Below are positions 36,939 through 47,760 of a DNA stretch of 64,000 bases, in pieces; the first letter of the stretch is position 1, and every line of letters begins with the position of its first letter. Where the stretch lies: positions 19,315,666-19,379,665 of the forward strand of contig OX485807.1 in assembly GCA_950295325.1 (NCBI GenBank), written 5' to 3'. A program made the position numbers and the translations under genes. The notes beneath the pieces were generated by a model. That model had not been told where the DNA came from, made no database searches, and saw only the letters and a program-made list of their open reading frames with translations. The stretch comes from Polytrichum commune (lineage: Eukaryota; Streptophyta; Polytrichopsida; Polytrichales; Polytrichaceae).

Positions 36939-37036
36939 CATAACATTATTCAGATCCATAACAATGTTATGTGGGACTATTCCACATAATATTGTCAATC
37001 CCACATAACATTGTTATGGATCTGAATAATGTTATG
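36939..37036. repeat. 98-bp element: perfect 38-bp inverted repeat
   Basis: The left arm 36939-36976 (starts CATAACATTATTCAGATCCA) is exactly complementary to the right arm 36999-37036. The 22-base loop holds a third, degenerate version of the inner arm (TTCCACATAATATTGT). The related repeat near 27,110-27,160 lacks it, so it is an insertion. It could be a very small MITE or a fresh hairpin. Confidence 0.85.
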
Positions 37037-37609
37037 AACACATAACTAGTTGGACTTGGAAACACCAAGATTTTGACCGATTATGTCCAAAAATCTCACA
37101 GGACACTGCCTGAGAACCAAGCTCCTTAAAACTTATTTCTCTTTTATGAATTCCGGCCGGCGTTATGTTACTTACACTGGAGAGCAGAATCACTTGATCA
37201 TTGTGCCCAGCCTACACACCAACCGGCTGACACTCCACTATGCACGAAATGCAGTACACTAACTATTGATATATCTATATAGATATGTATAGATATATGA
37301 ATATATACACGATTTAGTGTGGTATTAAATCAATGTTCCCATTCTCATGTGACTTATTAGAATGGCCTTTGTGACTTGTCCAGTAGCGGTAACTGTCTAG
37401 TACCACCTTCGTCAGTTGGCACCCACTTGCTAGAAAATTTATATAAGTGGGTTGATGATGATTCAATTTGATGTGAGTGAGTATTATTCGGTTTGCTTTT
37501 CATGTTCTCCAACTTGTAATGTGTAAATTTATATGACGCAAGTTGTGTTGCATTGGCAAATTTATGGTTGATCATTGACAAAAATCGGATAGAGAATCTG
37601 ACCTACCTT

Positions 37610-37830
37610 GATTTAGTTATGGTTGTTGATAGTTCATGATTGTTGGTTCCATGACTTAATACATTGATCCTCTCAATGATGTTCACTATTGAGTGTGGAG
37701 TAGTTAATTGAATTTGAAAGCGTGGTCCAATCTCTTATAGACATGTGTCCTTATGGTGTTTGTTTTTCGATCCTCAAAAACAAGTGTCCGATTAAGAACA
37801 ATAACGCAATAACATTTGCATACCTTAGTG
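37610..37830 (+). repeat. Repeat family B, copy
   Basis: Family B blocks 'gatgttcactattgagtgtggagtag', 'gtccaatctcttatagacatgtgtcc' and 'caagtgtccgattaag' are present in the usual order. Confidence 0.7.
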
Positions 37831-37860
37831 TTGGCCACATAAAGCATAGCGTAACTTAAG

Positions 37861-38029
37861 CCCATACCACACTATTGGTGAGCATAGCCAATGGATGGTT
37901 CCCATTAGTAGGGCTTACTTTTTCATTCATTTTTAGGCAACGACTAGATGTAAGCTAAAAGTGAACAAAAATGTAAGCCCCTACTAGCAACAATCGTCCA
38001 TTGGCTATGACTACCAGTTTGCGTGGGCA
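37861..38029. mobile_element. Small foldback MITE
   Basis: The arm CATAGCCAATGGATGGTTCC (from about 37882) pairs with CGTCCATTGGCTATG (ending about 38011). The next inner blocks, TAGTAGGGCTTAC and GTAAGCCCCTACTA, also pair, around a short loop. Outer sequence CCCATACCACACT versus CCCACGCAAACT suggests that the true ends lie further out; the target duplication is not clear. Confidence 0.65.
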
Positions 38030-39640
38030 TGACATTAGTCTTTGGATGTGATGTAATATCAACAATGCCCATGCAATTATATCAATGTGTTTGATTTCAT
38101 TGGCACTCCCTAATTTTTTTAATTTTTTTCGCAGTTGAGAGCTTTTAAACGAACATTTGGCAATTTTATTGTAAGTGTCCCTATAAAAAATTTAAATGTC
38201 CTTGTGAATGTAGAAAATACAACCAACAACTCTTCTTTCAAGAGATACGTGATCAAGATTGAATGTTCATGATCTAGCATTGATTTCATATAGGAAAGAC
38301 ATTCACAAGTTGGGAGGTTTGCTATGATCTCAAAGGGGGAAAACTCCACCCTGCACCAAGGGGATTCTTGAGCAAAGTAGGGCCAACGGGCTCAAATTCA
38401 CATCAATTTGCCCAACGTTGGTTTTTCTTTTCTTTTCTTTTCAGAGGGGAAACAAAAATAGCACATGAATACCAAAGTCGCTTTTCAAAGCATCGTTTTG
38501 GAGCATGCAAATCTTGAGCACTACCTCCCAAAAGCACTCATTTCAAAATGCAAACAACAAAACCTCCAATTGGTGTAAAGGGGATTTGATTGAGTATGTG
38601 GCATCCACATTGTGGTCTTCCATGATTCGTGTGAGATTAAATAGAAACTTCAATATTATGGATGAGATCCATGATTTTGCGTCAACAAGTTTGCTTCGGG
38701 GGGCTTCACAAATGCTTCATAAGTCAAAATTACATTATTTATTTATTGAATATGTAAATTCTAATTAGCCAGAAAATGCCTTCATTTCATGCCCTTTATT
38801 TTGGGAACGGTACCCACTCCCCTTGTATTATTGTCCTAAACAAAAATTGGCATGCATTTGTCTCATCTGGTTATCAGTTGCACAGCATGAAGAATGACAT
38901 TTCAAGCTTTAAAATCGGAGTTTAGATGTGAGGTCAAAGTGAGGTCAAAGTGAGGTCAAAGTGAACATCCTCCCTCTCTTAAAGTGATCACAAAGTAAAT
39001 TGTTGAATCTTGAATGGTTGTCATATTTTGAGTACAATCTCATTGGAGCACCCACTTTCTTTTTGGTGTCCGTTCATGATTGAACGCCTTGCCATGTACC
39101 ATTGAATATTTATATGTCAATTAAAGAAGTGTAACTACATATGGCCCACAAACCTTAGACCTTAATGGCCTAAATGACCCAAAATGAGACTCCCATATTA
39201 TAGATGACCACATCAACCTTTTTTTTTAGCTACTAGTATTCGTTTTGTTACAGTGAGGTAAATTGATTAACACACATGTGTCTATATATATAACTTTTTG
39301 ATTGCATTGTAAGGTGTCACCTCCTCTCTTTGTGGTAAGAGGCGATGCCAACAAGCTTCACACAAGTGGATAGGAGTCGCCTAAAAAATGGGGCATGTCA
39401 TTAAGGTTCATTATTGGGGGTAGCCAATGAGCTCCATTGTGATCCGTGGATGGAGTCTATCCTCGCATTTAAGGGCTCATCATTGCTTAGAGTTTAGTTG
39501 GGTGGGGTGAGTGGTGTCACCACTGTCTCCTTCATTCTCCATGTCTTTGGTGACCAACCTCTTGCTCTTTTGGCTTGTAGGTTATAGCCTCTTTGCTCAT
39601 GTAGTGGGGATTAATGGCACCACCTTTTGATTGTAGTGGA
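38030..39640. other. Intergenic, no supported gene
   Basis: A short GAGGTCAAAGT triplicate occurs at about 38,930-38,960. No coding frame or recognised repeat lies between the foldback element and the Harbinger transposon. Confidence 0.5.
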
Positions 39641-39670
39641 GTTTAAGGCCCGGTTCAGACCGGGACGTCC

Positions 39671-41802
39671 GGAAGCAGTGGACAAGATTTTGTGCACCGT
39701 GATTGGGTAAAGGGTTTATTTTGTCCGGTGGGGTATTCACACCGGAGGGACGTCCTCTTGGGCAACTTGCCACGTCATGAGGCCCTCCCGCCAAAATTGA
39801 AGAGGGACTGGTCTCTTGTAGTGGACAAGTTTGGGGTGTCCTCGGGAGGTGACCTCAAACTTGTCCACAAGACAAAACCCTCCTCGCTCCGCCTCCGCAC
39901 CTCCGCCTCCTGCACCTCGCTCTTGACATTCTTCTTGGTGATGTCCAAATTCTCTTGGGTTCCTCCTGCACTGCAAGGGAAATTCTACTTGGCCAGTGTT
40001 GCAAATCTGAATCGCGTTGTTGAGTTTCACATGCATGAGTAAATCATAGCGTTTTAGGTCTGGAATTTTTCTTCCTTGAGCTGAGGAGGTTTTTGTTTGA
40101 CAAAAGCTGGATATTTTGTTCACAGTGTGAGGCAACTTTGTGGAGTGGAGGATTTTTGCTTGAGTTGCAAGGAATGTTGGTTTGGTGACGGAAGCTTAAC
40201 CATCTGTGAGGAGGGAGCTCAAGTTTGTTGTCAACCAGTGTTGGTTGAAGTTGTGAGGTGAGGCTCTTGACTTCTTTTTTTTGTTTGTTTCATTTAAAAA
40301 ATAAAAATAAATTCTTCTGTTGCAATCAGCTCTGGTTTGATTCTCCAGTTTGTGGAAGGAAAAGGGGATGATTGAAGGTTTGGCCCTAGCTTGAATTTGG
40401 TGTCAGGGTTTAGGGAATTCTACAAGTTTCAATTTTGGAATTGATGTTTACAATTAATGCAAAAGAGACAGGGACCGTCTTAGGTACATTGATATGAAGA
40501 GCTCAAATTCCTTCACCTTGATTTACCAAATTTGCAAGCTTGAGCTTGAAATTGAGCTCAGGTTGTGTTTTCACTTTGGATGTAGCTGCATTTGGAATTG
40601 CAACGACAAATTTTCCTTCTGTCTACATACTAGCTCTTCCTAGAATGTAATTTGAGGTTGTTGGCATCTGTGAATTACTTGAGAATTTGCATGTTAGGGT
40701 TCGGTGTTGCAGGAAAAATTGGCCAGACAATCCCCCTGGTGGCATTAGTCTAGTTGATAAAAAGGTAAAAATGAAAATCTGAAAACTCCCATGATCACTG
40801 TAAGTAATGAAGTCAGGTCCATGAGCAAGTTCTCTCATTGCATTGGGACCCCCTAAAAAGTTGTTCTTACAATTGATTCTTTCAGACAGAAAAAATACGC
40901 AACCATAGCCACCGTCTACTATTTAGGTGATTTATTTTTTATTTTTTATTTTAAAAAAAAGGCACTTGCAGGAGACATCATAAAGTGGGGATGAAATCCT
41001 AAGGGAGAGGCCTGGTCTTCCGGATTCGGCTTATGTTTGCACAACAATTGTCTGTAAATTCGGTGCTTCACATTCACAGATTGCAACTTGGTGTATTTTA
41101 TCAGAGTTGAGGGATACCGACAGACTTACTAAGCTTGTGCACCTTCAAGTCTTAAATTGTCACTGTTAGCTTCTTGTTTGAGTTGCACCGTGGTTGATGA
41201 TGATAATGGTGATGGATATTTTGTGACCAAATTTATCAGTGGGAGGACTTCAGTGAAGTTGGCGGTGGAGTGTGCTTACAGACCGTCGTTGGATATATAG
41301 TTTCTTGCTACTAGTAGATGCTGAGGGTTTTAGGGGTTATTGGATCTCCCTCTTGAGTAGGCTTGGAGATTGGGAAGCTGTTGCTCTTTTACAAAAACCC
41401 AACTTCTGCAAGTGGAGAGCATCGAAGCGTTGCAGAGGGGAGGTGCAAATTAGCGTTGCAGAGGATTTTGATCACCTAAGGTATGTGGCCCTGTAGTGGG
41501 CACTTCCAACAGCACCAACATTCGTCGGCTTTGGGAAATTGTCTCATTTTGTTAGCAGTTCCAAATCACACAGATTTGTCGTTTCAAGTTTCAGAATCAC
41601 AGTACAGGTGCAAAAGCAGAGATGCATTAGCTACAAGATTAGTCCCAATCAATCATTCTCTATCTCAGACCTACAACGGCCAACTTGTGGGCACTTCTAT
41701 CTCCACATAGAATTAGGAACACATTGGTATTTCAACTACGGAATGTTTTCTTCCATTTTGATTTAATTATGAATGGTGGCTGTTTTGAATCAGATTTCCA
41801 TA
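39671..41802. other. Left interior of the Harbinger element, upstream of ORF1
   Basis: About 2.1 kb follows the left TIR, with no trusted coding frame. It probably contains the ORF1 promoter and leader. An AG before ATTTCCATAATGG (41791-41793) may be a splice acceptor just ahead of the ORF1 start. A second host-derived segment cannot be excluded. Confidence 0.4.
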
Positions 41803-42842
41803 ATGGAGTACAGGTTATCTTCTAGTTTCGAAACAGAAGAGGAGGATCTCCAGCAGCCACAGACATGTGAGAAATTTTCGGACTTGTTATATGGGGAATT
41901 CCAGGGTGATGATAGTTTTGGTAATTGCACTGCTACAGAGACAGAGCAAGTTCCAGAGGATACATGTGCAGAGAAGGAACAACCTCCCACGAAGAAGCGC
42001 TCGAGAGCTTTGTTGGAAAAATCAAAAAGCAAGAAAAAAAGAGGTGCAAAGATGAAGACCAATTCCATTGACCTTGCACAAAGTTCTGATGAAGAAGAGG
42101 GCAACAAACGAGGACCGAACTGGAAAGAGCATTGGATAGTGAATCTCATTCACTTGCGGGGAAAGATGCATGATAAATTCTGCGGCATGAAAAAACAAGG
42201 TTAGTTTTTCTTAACTTACATTTAAATTGAAACATATATTTATAATATCATTTTTTTGGATAATCACTAAGTTTGTATGCATTGTGCTTATGGAACTTTT
42301 AGGTGTGGACAATTGGGGCGTTCTCCACACTCATCTTGTGGCCGCTTGTCCTGATTTCGATCGAAGTAGCGATGCATGTCGCAAAAAGTGGAAAAAATTG
42401 TACGACGACTACAAATCTGACTACAATGTCAACGGAACCTCTGGTAGTCAAAGGTCTTCAAAGTCCAAATATTACCTTATTATTGATAGCTATATGCATG
42501 ATCGTGCTAATATTTTCAAACATGTTCACGGTAGTGCTACTGATGAGAATCCTAATCAAAATCCTTCTAGTTTGCTACATGAAGGAGAAGACGTACCTGA
42601 AACCATGAAACCACCTGAAGCAAGTAGTTCAGAAGTGCAAGGGAAGAAAAAAACGGACAAGTTTCACTAGTAGAAAATTCTGCGTCCGGATCAACAGAAA
42701 GGCGTTGGTCGCGGTTGTCACTTAGGACGCGTTGACCTGGACATGATGTAACACAATTTTGTTGATTTTTTCTGTTGATATGGTCACAAAAATATTTTTT
42801 TAAAAAAACTTATTATATATATATATATATATATATATAACA

Positions 42843-43060
42843 TTAAAAAATAAAAAATAAAAAATGAATAAATGTCAGATCTGCAACTCCTAACCCCTCC
42901 CAAGTAACCCTCAACCTATACCTTACCTACAAGTATAGACTACCTACAACTCACATAGGTGGCAAGGCCAAGGCCGAAGGTGTCGGCCACGGGAATCGAA
43001 CCTTGCACATAGTGACACCCACACATGTGCCTTAACCACTAGGTCATCACATCACACATG
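42843..43060 (-). mobile_element. tRNA-derived SINE inside the CACTA element
   Basis: On the minus strand there is a polymerase III A box, GACCTAGTGGTTAAGGCA (43045-43028), and a B box, GGTTCGATTCCC (43002-42991), at tRNA-like spacing. A roughly 100-bp tRNA-unrelated body follows, ending in a T/A-rich tail (TTTATTTTTTATTTTTTA). The box sequences match the plant tRNA-derived SINE consensus well. Target duplications are unclear because both flanks are AT-rich. Confidence 0.75.
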
Positions 43061-43137
43061 ATATAAGTGGAGTGTTTTAAACCTTTCTAGAATAAGGCCA
43101 CTATTTTCTCTTTACTACCTACTTGATGTATATATTT

Positions 43138-43480
43138 ACAGTAAATATATACAGTATATAATTACAGTATATAATTACAGTAAATATATACAGTATATAA
43201 TTATAGTAAATAATTACAGTATATAATTACAGTATATAATTACAGTAAATATATACAGTATATATACAGTATATAATTACTGTAAATGTATACATATAAT
43301 ATATATATATATATATATAATATGTATATATATAATGTGTATATATATATTATATATATACACATTATATACATATATATATTATATGTTACATATATTA
43401 TATACATATTATACATATTAATATGAATTCATATACATATACATATTAATATATTAATATATATATATATTATTAACTAT
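43138..43480. repeat. AT-rich tandem array and long palindrome in the CACTA interior
   Basis: 43138-43290 is built of TATATAATTACAGTA/AATATATACAGTA units of 13-15 bp. 43290-43388 is a near-perfect palindrome centred on the TATATATATA run near 43,345, with ACACATTATATAC and its complement as landmarks. It could extrude as a cruciform. Confidence 0.8.
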
Positions 43481-43953
43481 CAACTAATATAATATTTATA
43501 ATATTTACACACCTTTGAATTCGTAATTATTTCCATACCCATACATTTACAAGACTATAAATTGCAAAAAATTTTAAAAATTTTACAATATTCCAATAGA
43601 TCCTAGAATATTCCAAAAAGATTCAAAAAGATTTCACATTTACTAAAATTTTGTTGATTTGGTCATTGTACTATTCTAATCAACAAAAATGTAGGCAGTA
43701 AACTGTTGATTTTTACAAAAATTCAAAAATCAGTGAAATCGGTCAGTGCAGTGCCCGGATCGACAAAGATCTGTTGATTTTTTGTTGATTTGGTCATGAT
43801 TTTCTAGTAGTGTTTGCTGCCCAACAAGCCATGTCTGTGATGGCAGAGCAGTCAGTGAGGCTAACTGACTCAATTACGAGCTCTGAGGCAGCAAAGCTCA
43901 ATTTGTTACAGGGAATGTTGGCGACAATGAACGAGTTGGTGAGGAAGTTGTAG

Positions 43954-45084
43954 AATTTAATCAACTTTTGTATTTGTTTGTTGGATGGACATGAAATAGG
44001 TGCACTGTAGTATCCAGTGTACACTATGTCGCAGAGATATTTTCCTGCACCGAATATAATATTTTTGTACCACTTTCCTGTTTATGTTTACATGACAAGG
44101 GCAAAAAGCTATTTGGTCTACTACTTCAGTAACATAGTGAGATAATTTGATGAGGCACAGTTAGTGCTTGAGGTTGCTTTGTCAGAACGGATTCAGGTTA
44201 TGAGGAGCATAACAGTTCCTTCAAATTGTCTTTGATTTGATGGGTTTTGGCTCAGAGAACATGATAAACACGCTTGAAGACTCGAGGCTCAAGCATTTGG
44301 AGATTGTCTCATTGAGTCTTCGTTGGCTGCATAGTTAGGTCAATTATACTTTTGCTGCTATTCCTCAGCTTCGGGGTTTTGTTATCTCAAAGTTGGTTGT
44401 GATGATTTTTGAGATGAGATATGGAGAGAACTGAAGTTTCAGGCTCAGGAAGATTGTGGGGATGATGGTTGGGAGCTGTTGGCTTGAATTTCAAAATTTG
44501 CACAAAATCTGTAATGATTTTGGGACGCTTCTTCAAATTTCATCCGCGAACTTTTCCTTTGACTTGTTGGAGGATTCAGGAAGTTTTGATGTAATTGACA
44601 GAACTGCATAAGTTGAGATCCCATAGTAGTTCGGGGGTAGCCCATTCCCAGCCAGAGGCTGCAGACTTCCCTGTCCTCCATCTGCGACGAAGGGCATCGA
44701 ACTGGTCACCCTTTGTATGATTTCTTTCCTCCTTGCACCTCTTGATTTTCTAGTTTTTGTTGTTCTTCTGTAGCTTTTGAAAATCACAGAATTCTGCAAT
44801 GTGTTGGTCACAATTGTGACCAGGGGAATGTTGATTAAATCTTTTCCAGGTGATTGTAAATTATTAACACTCAGGTGATTGGTCTTTGGGAGAGGTGCTT
44901 ACTATATGTGTGTCTTTTCCAGGGTTTCAAATTGCAGAGTGTTTTGTTCCATTAGAAATTCATGAATGTGTAGATTTTGTGAGGTTGGATTTGAGAGGAT
45001 CATGTATTTGCACTAGTAATTCACTTCCAATGCCTGCTCTTTGTGTGCACAGAACTGACTTATAACTGTGAGATTATTAATCAG
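43954..45084. other. Harbinger interior between ORF1 and the histidine kinase exons
   Basis: No coding frame is supported on either strand. The first part probably holds the 3' UTR of ORF1. The last few hundred bases, up to the acceptor TTAATCAG at 45084, are probably the intron that preceded the first captured kinase exon. Confidence 0.45.
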
Positions 45085-47760
45085 GAATGGCACAGGTTTT
45101 GGCAACCACTTCCTTAGATCTGGAGCAGAGGGAGCTTGTGACTGCTATGGTTTTTAGTGCCGATGTGCTACTTGCTATTATTTCAGATGTACTGGATCTT
45201 AGTAAAGTTGAGTCTGGTATGACATCTATCTATCTGACTTTTTCTGCATTTGATGATGAGTGTGAGAGAGGAAGTTGTGAATCAACACAGACCAGTTTAT
45301 ATGTATGTGTGACTTATGTATTATTTTGTAGCATATTTTTTTATATAGAGGATTGTCATTTTATTCAGGTAATTGTCTGGATATGAATTGCATACATCTA
45401 ACTAGTCAACTTGAAGGTACAATGAAACTCGAGGAAAGGGAGTTGAATCCCAGGGACATTATTAAACATGTGGTGAGGACGGCCATAGCAGCAAGTAAAG
45501 ACCGTGGCATCAGCATTCAGGCTAATGTTGGAGATGATGTGCCTGCCTTGGTATAATCTTTTACCAATATTTGTAATGCTCGATCTGAATGAGAGACTTC
45601 CATATCAGAATTGTATCATGGTTCAAAATGTAACCAACATGATATGTCCTAACTTTTTTCCTCAGGTTTATGGCGACCCTTTGCGAATAAAGCAAGTGAT
45701 CACCAATCTGGTACAGTGTCTCTTTTCACCAATTGTGTGCACAGTTTTCAGTTAAGCAACATGTGTGTCTCTATATTAAGTTTATATCTTTAACTTCATT
45801 GGTCATCAAAAAGGGCATATTAGTAATATTAGCTTTACAACAAGGCACATACCTATTTATAATCTACTGAATGAAGACACGAGTACTGGATCATGGCGTG
45901 CACATTGATATTGGTATGTTACCGTCAGAAGAGTAGAAAGTTTATAAAGGAAAGTGGGGCAAGGAATTGAGGTGTAGTTAGTTTCTAGCCTACTATGCTG
46001 TTTGGAATAGTTTCCATAATAGAATTCATATTCAGATGTGATATATGCTCAGGTTATGGATTATTGTGTCTCACTGGCAATGTTCACTGCAGGTGTTTAA
46101 TGCAGTTAAGTTCACAAAAAAGGGATATGTGAAAGTTAGACTTCATGTTGTGAGACCCTCAACAGATAAACTCAAAGGGGGAACCCATCATCAATGTGGA
46201 GTGGCAACTCCTGAAACGATTCGTAAAGCTGAAGAAATTGAAGGACATGTAGAGAGAGTGGAAAGAAATGTGACAGGCATTTTGAATGCAAGCTCACCAT
46301 TGATGAAGCTTGGTGGAATGACTCGTGAGGATATCTGGGATCCCTTACTTGAGGGAGGTCGACGAGAGATACCGGAGCTGTCAACAGCAGAGGAGGAAGC
46401 AGAGAATGGTAATGAAGGTGAATTTTAGTTGCTTTTGGAGTCTGTATCTGCATAATTGGTGATTTGACTGTTTCATCTTTGTATTTTACACCAGTTCAAA
46501 CGTTCAGACATGCACCAACCATATAATTTAGTGAGGCAGGGTCCTTTCATGTCCTGCTCTTAGTTGTGGCTTGAACATCCTGGTCGACATGCAAGGTGTT
46601 CTAAGTCAATAAGAAACAGCAACATTAATGCATTTTCAGTGGCAGTATTGATGATATGTAAGTAACCTTCACCACTGATCTACTTCTTTTTTAAATTATT
46701 GGCTTTGCATCTGAGGTTTTCTTACATTTTGTTTCCATTTCTTGTTCAAGTCTTTCATGTTGGATGTTTCTGGACCCGAAACAGGGCGACGGAAGCCAAT
46801 TGGTGAATCTGTACAGGGTAGAGGCTTGTAAAGATGCACAGTGCAGGAATGCAGAGCATGGAGTTATTGCAGGATTCAGATAAGGTTTAATGCATTCCTT
46901 GAAACCCCAGTTTGTTCTGTATTTTAAACTAGCTCTTGCAAAGATGTCTTACAACATTATTGGGGATGTCTTTTTAGATTTTACCTTGGCATGTTTTGGA
47001 AGCAATATCTGTAAATTTTGAGCATACATTAGTCAAGTTTGTTCATAGGAGTTGGTTATTTACTTAGGTCAGGTGTCATATGGATAAAGCCAAGATCTTG
47101 TTCTAGGTTGTTGTTGTGACATCACACTCATAAGGAGATATGATTTAGTGATCTTGAGTGGTTTTCTGAATTAGATTGGCATTGTTCTTTTCCAATAGAA
47201 TCAACAGTTTGGTCACTCATCAACTTAAGTTTGCACAGGTGGGTGAGGTTTTTGAAGCTGATAAGAAAGTGGCTTCAGAGAATGACCAATCACCTAGAGA
47301 TCTTTGGCTGGGATTTGAGATTGAGGACACTGGTATAGGTATGCTTTCAAAAATTTCACCTCTTGTGTGTAGTTGGAATGGACAGTTATGCTTTTATGGA
47401 TTATGGAACAGATAACCATGCAATTTTGATTGATAGCCACAGATGTAGCACAAGCAGAGAATTGGCGAGTAAATTTTTACATCCAAGTTGTTCAGTCACT
47501 GTGGTTTCCTTGAGACAGGTTGTAAGGATGCAATTGAGGCATCTTACTTATCAGCAATTCGAATAATCTTGATAAATATGTATGCTATGAACTCATGTGT
47601 CAAGTGGCCATGTTGCTGATAAAGGTGGCAATATAATGACCAGTCTAAATATTTGACACCGCAATACATTTGTGATCAGGAATTCCTAAGGAAGCAATAC
47701 CAACTCTTTTTGAGAAATTCACTCAAGTTCACTCGTCGACTACTCTTTTATCTCAAGGGT
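45085..47760 (+). pseudogene. Captured internal fragment of an AHK5-type histidine kinase
   Basis: Exons are 45085-45216, 45417-45550, 45666-45710, 46093 to about 46,400, 47239-47338 and 47679 to about 47,745, with GT-AG borders. They encode, in order: the dimerisation helix after the H-box (MAQVLATTSLDLEQRELV, ISDVLDLSKVESG), MKLEERELNPRDIIKHVV, VYGDPLRIKQVITNL, the N-box (NAVKFTKKGYVKV), a long linker, the G1 box (FEIEDTGIGIPKEAI) and the F-box (LFEKFTQVHSSTT). The match to plant HK5 kinases is strong. Missing are the preceding exon with the phospho-accepting His, the G2 box after 'SSTT', and the receiver domain. Sequence changes abruptly after 'STT'. The linker-to-G1 junction is not frame-compatible in any splice I can find. 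No autokinase is possible. All visible exons are open, so capture was fairly recent or frames are maintained. Confidence 0.85.

Larger units (their letters stand above)
42665..43812. mobile_element. Non-autonomous CACTA (En/Spm) element inserted in Harbinger ORF1
   Basis: The element is 1148 bp. It begins CACTAGTAGAAAATTCTGCG and, read inward from the right, begins CACTACTAGAAAATCATGAC. The 3-bp duplication TTT lies at 42662-42664 and 43813-43815, as expected for CACTA. Subterminal regions repeat CTGTTGATTT/GTTGATTTGGTCA motifs in both orientations, as typical CACTA binding sites do. No transposase is encoded. Removing it with one TTT copy restores an unbroken ORF1 reading frame, which fixes both borders independently. 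Confidence 0.93.
41803..43953 (+). pseudogene. Harbinger ORF1: Myb/SANT (trihelix-like) DNA-binding protein, split by a CACTA insertion
   Basis: Exon 1 is 41803-42199 (CAAG|GTTAGT), exon 2 is 42303-42664, and the remainder resumes at 43816-43953. Without the insertion it would be about 298 aa. Features: an acidic N-terminus, a basic patch (TKKRSRALLEKSKSKKKR), then the helices RGPNWKEHWIVNLIHLRGKM, WGVLHTHLVAACPDFDRS and DACRKKWKKLYDDYKSDY, with the spaced Trp residues of a Myb/SANT-like trihelix domain. The post-insertion part is a C-terminal helix rich in Gln, Ala, Met and Leu. Known: PIF/Harbinger ORF1 proteins bind the element's ends and help bring the transposase to the nucleus. At 42665 the inserted TIR itself gives His then TAG, so the present frame loses the last 46 codons (45 aa plus stop). 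The DNA-binding part is intact. Confidence 0.88.

Noticed and set aside
44100-45084. Search for the H-box exon (HEIR-PL) before the kinase fragment
   Set aside because: No matching frame on the plus strand here or between 39.6 and 41.8 kb, so the kinase is treated as a fragment rather than a gene with long introns.
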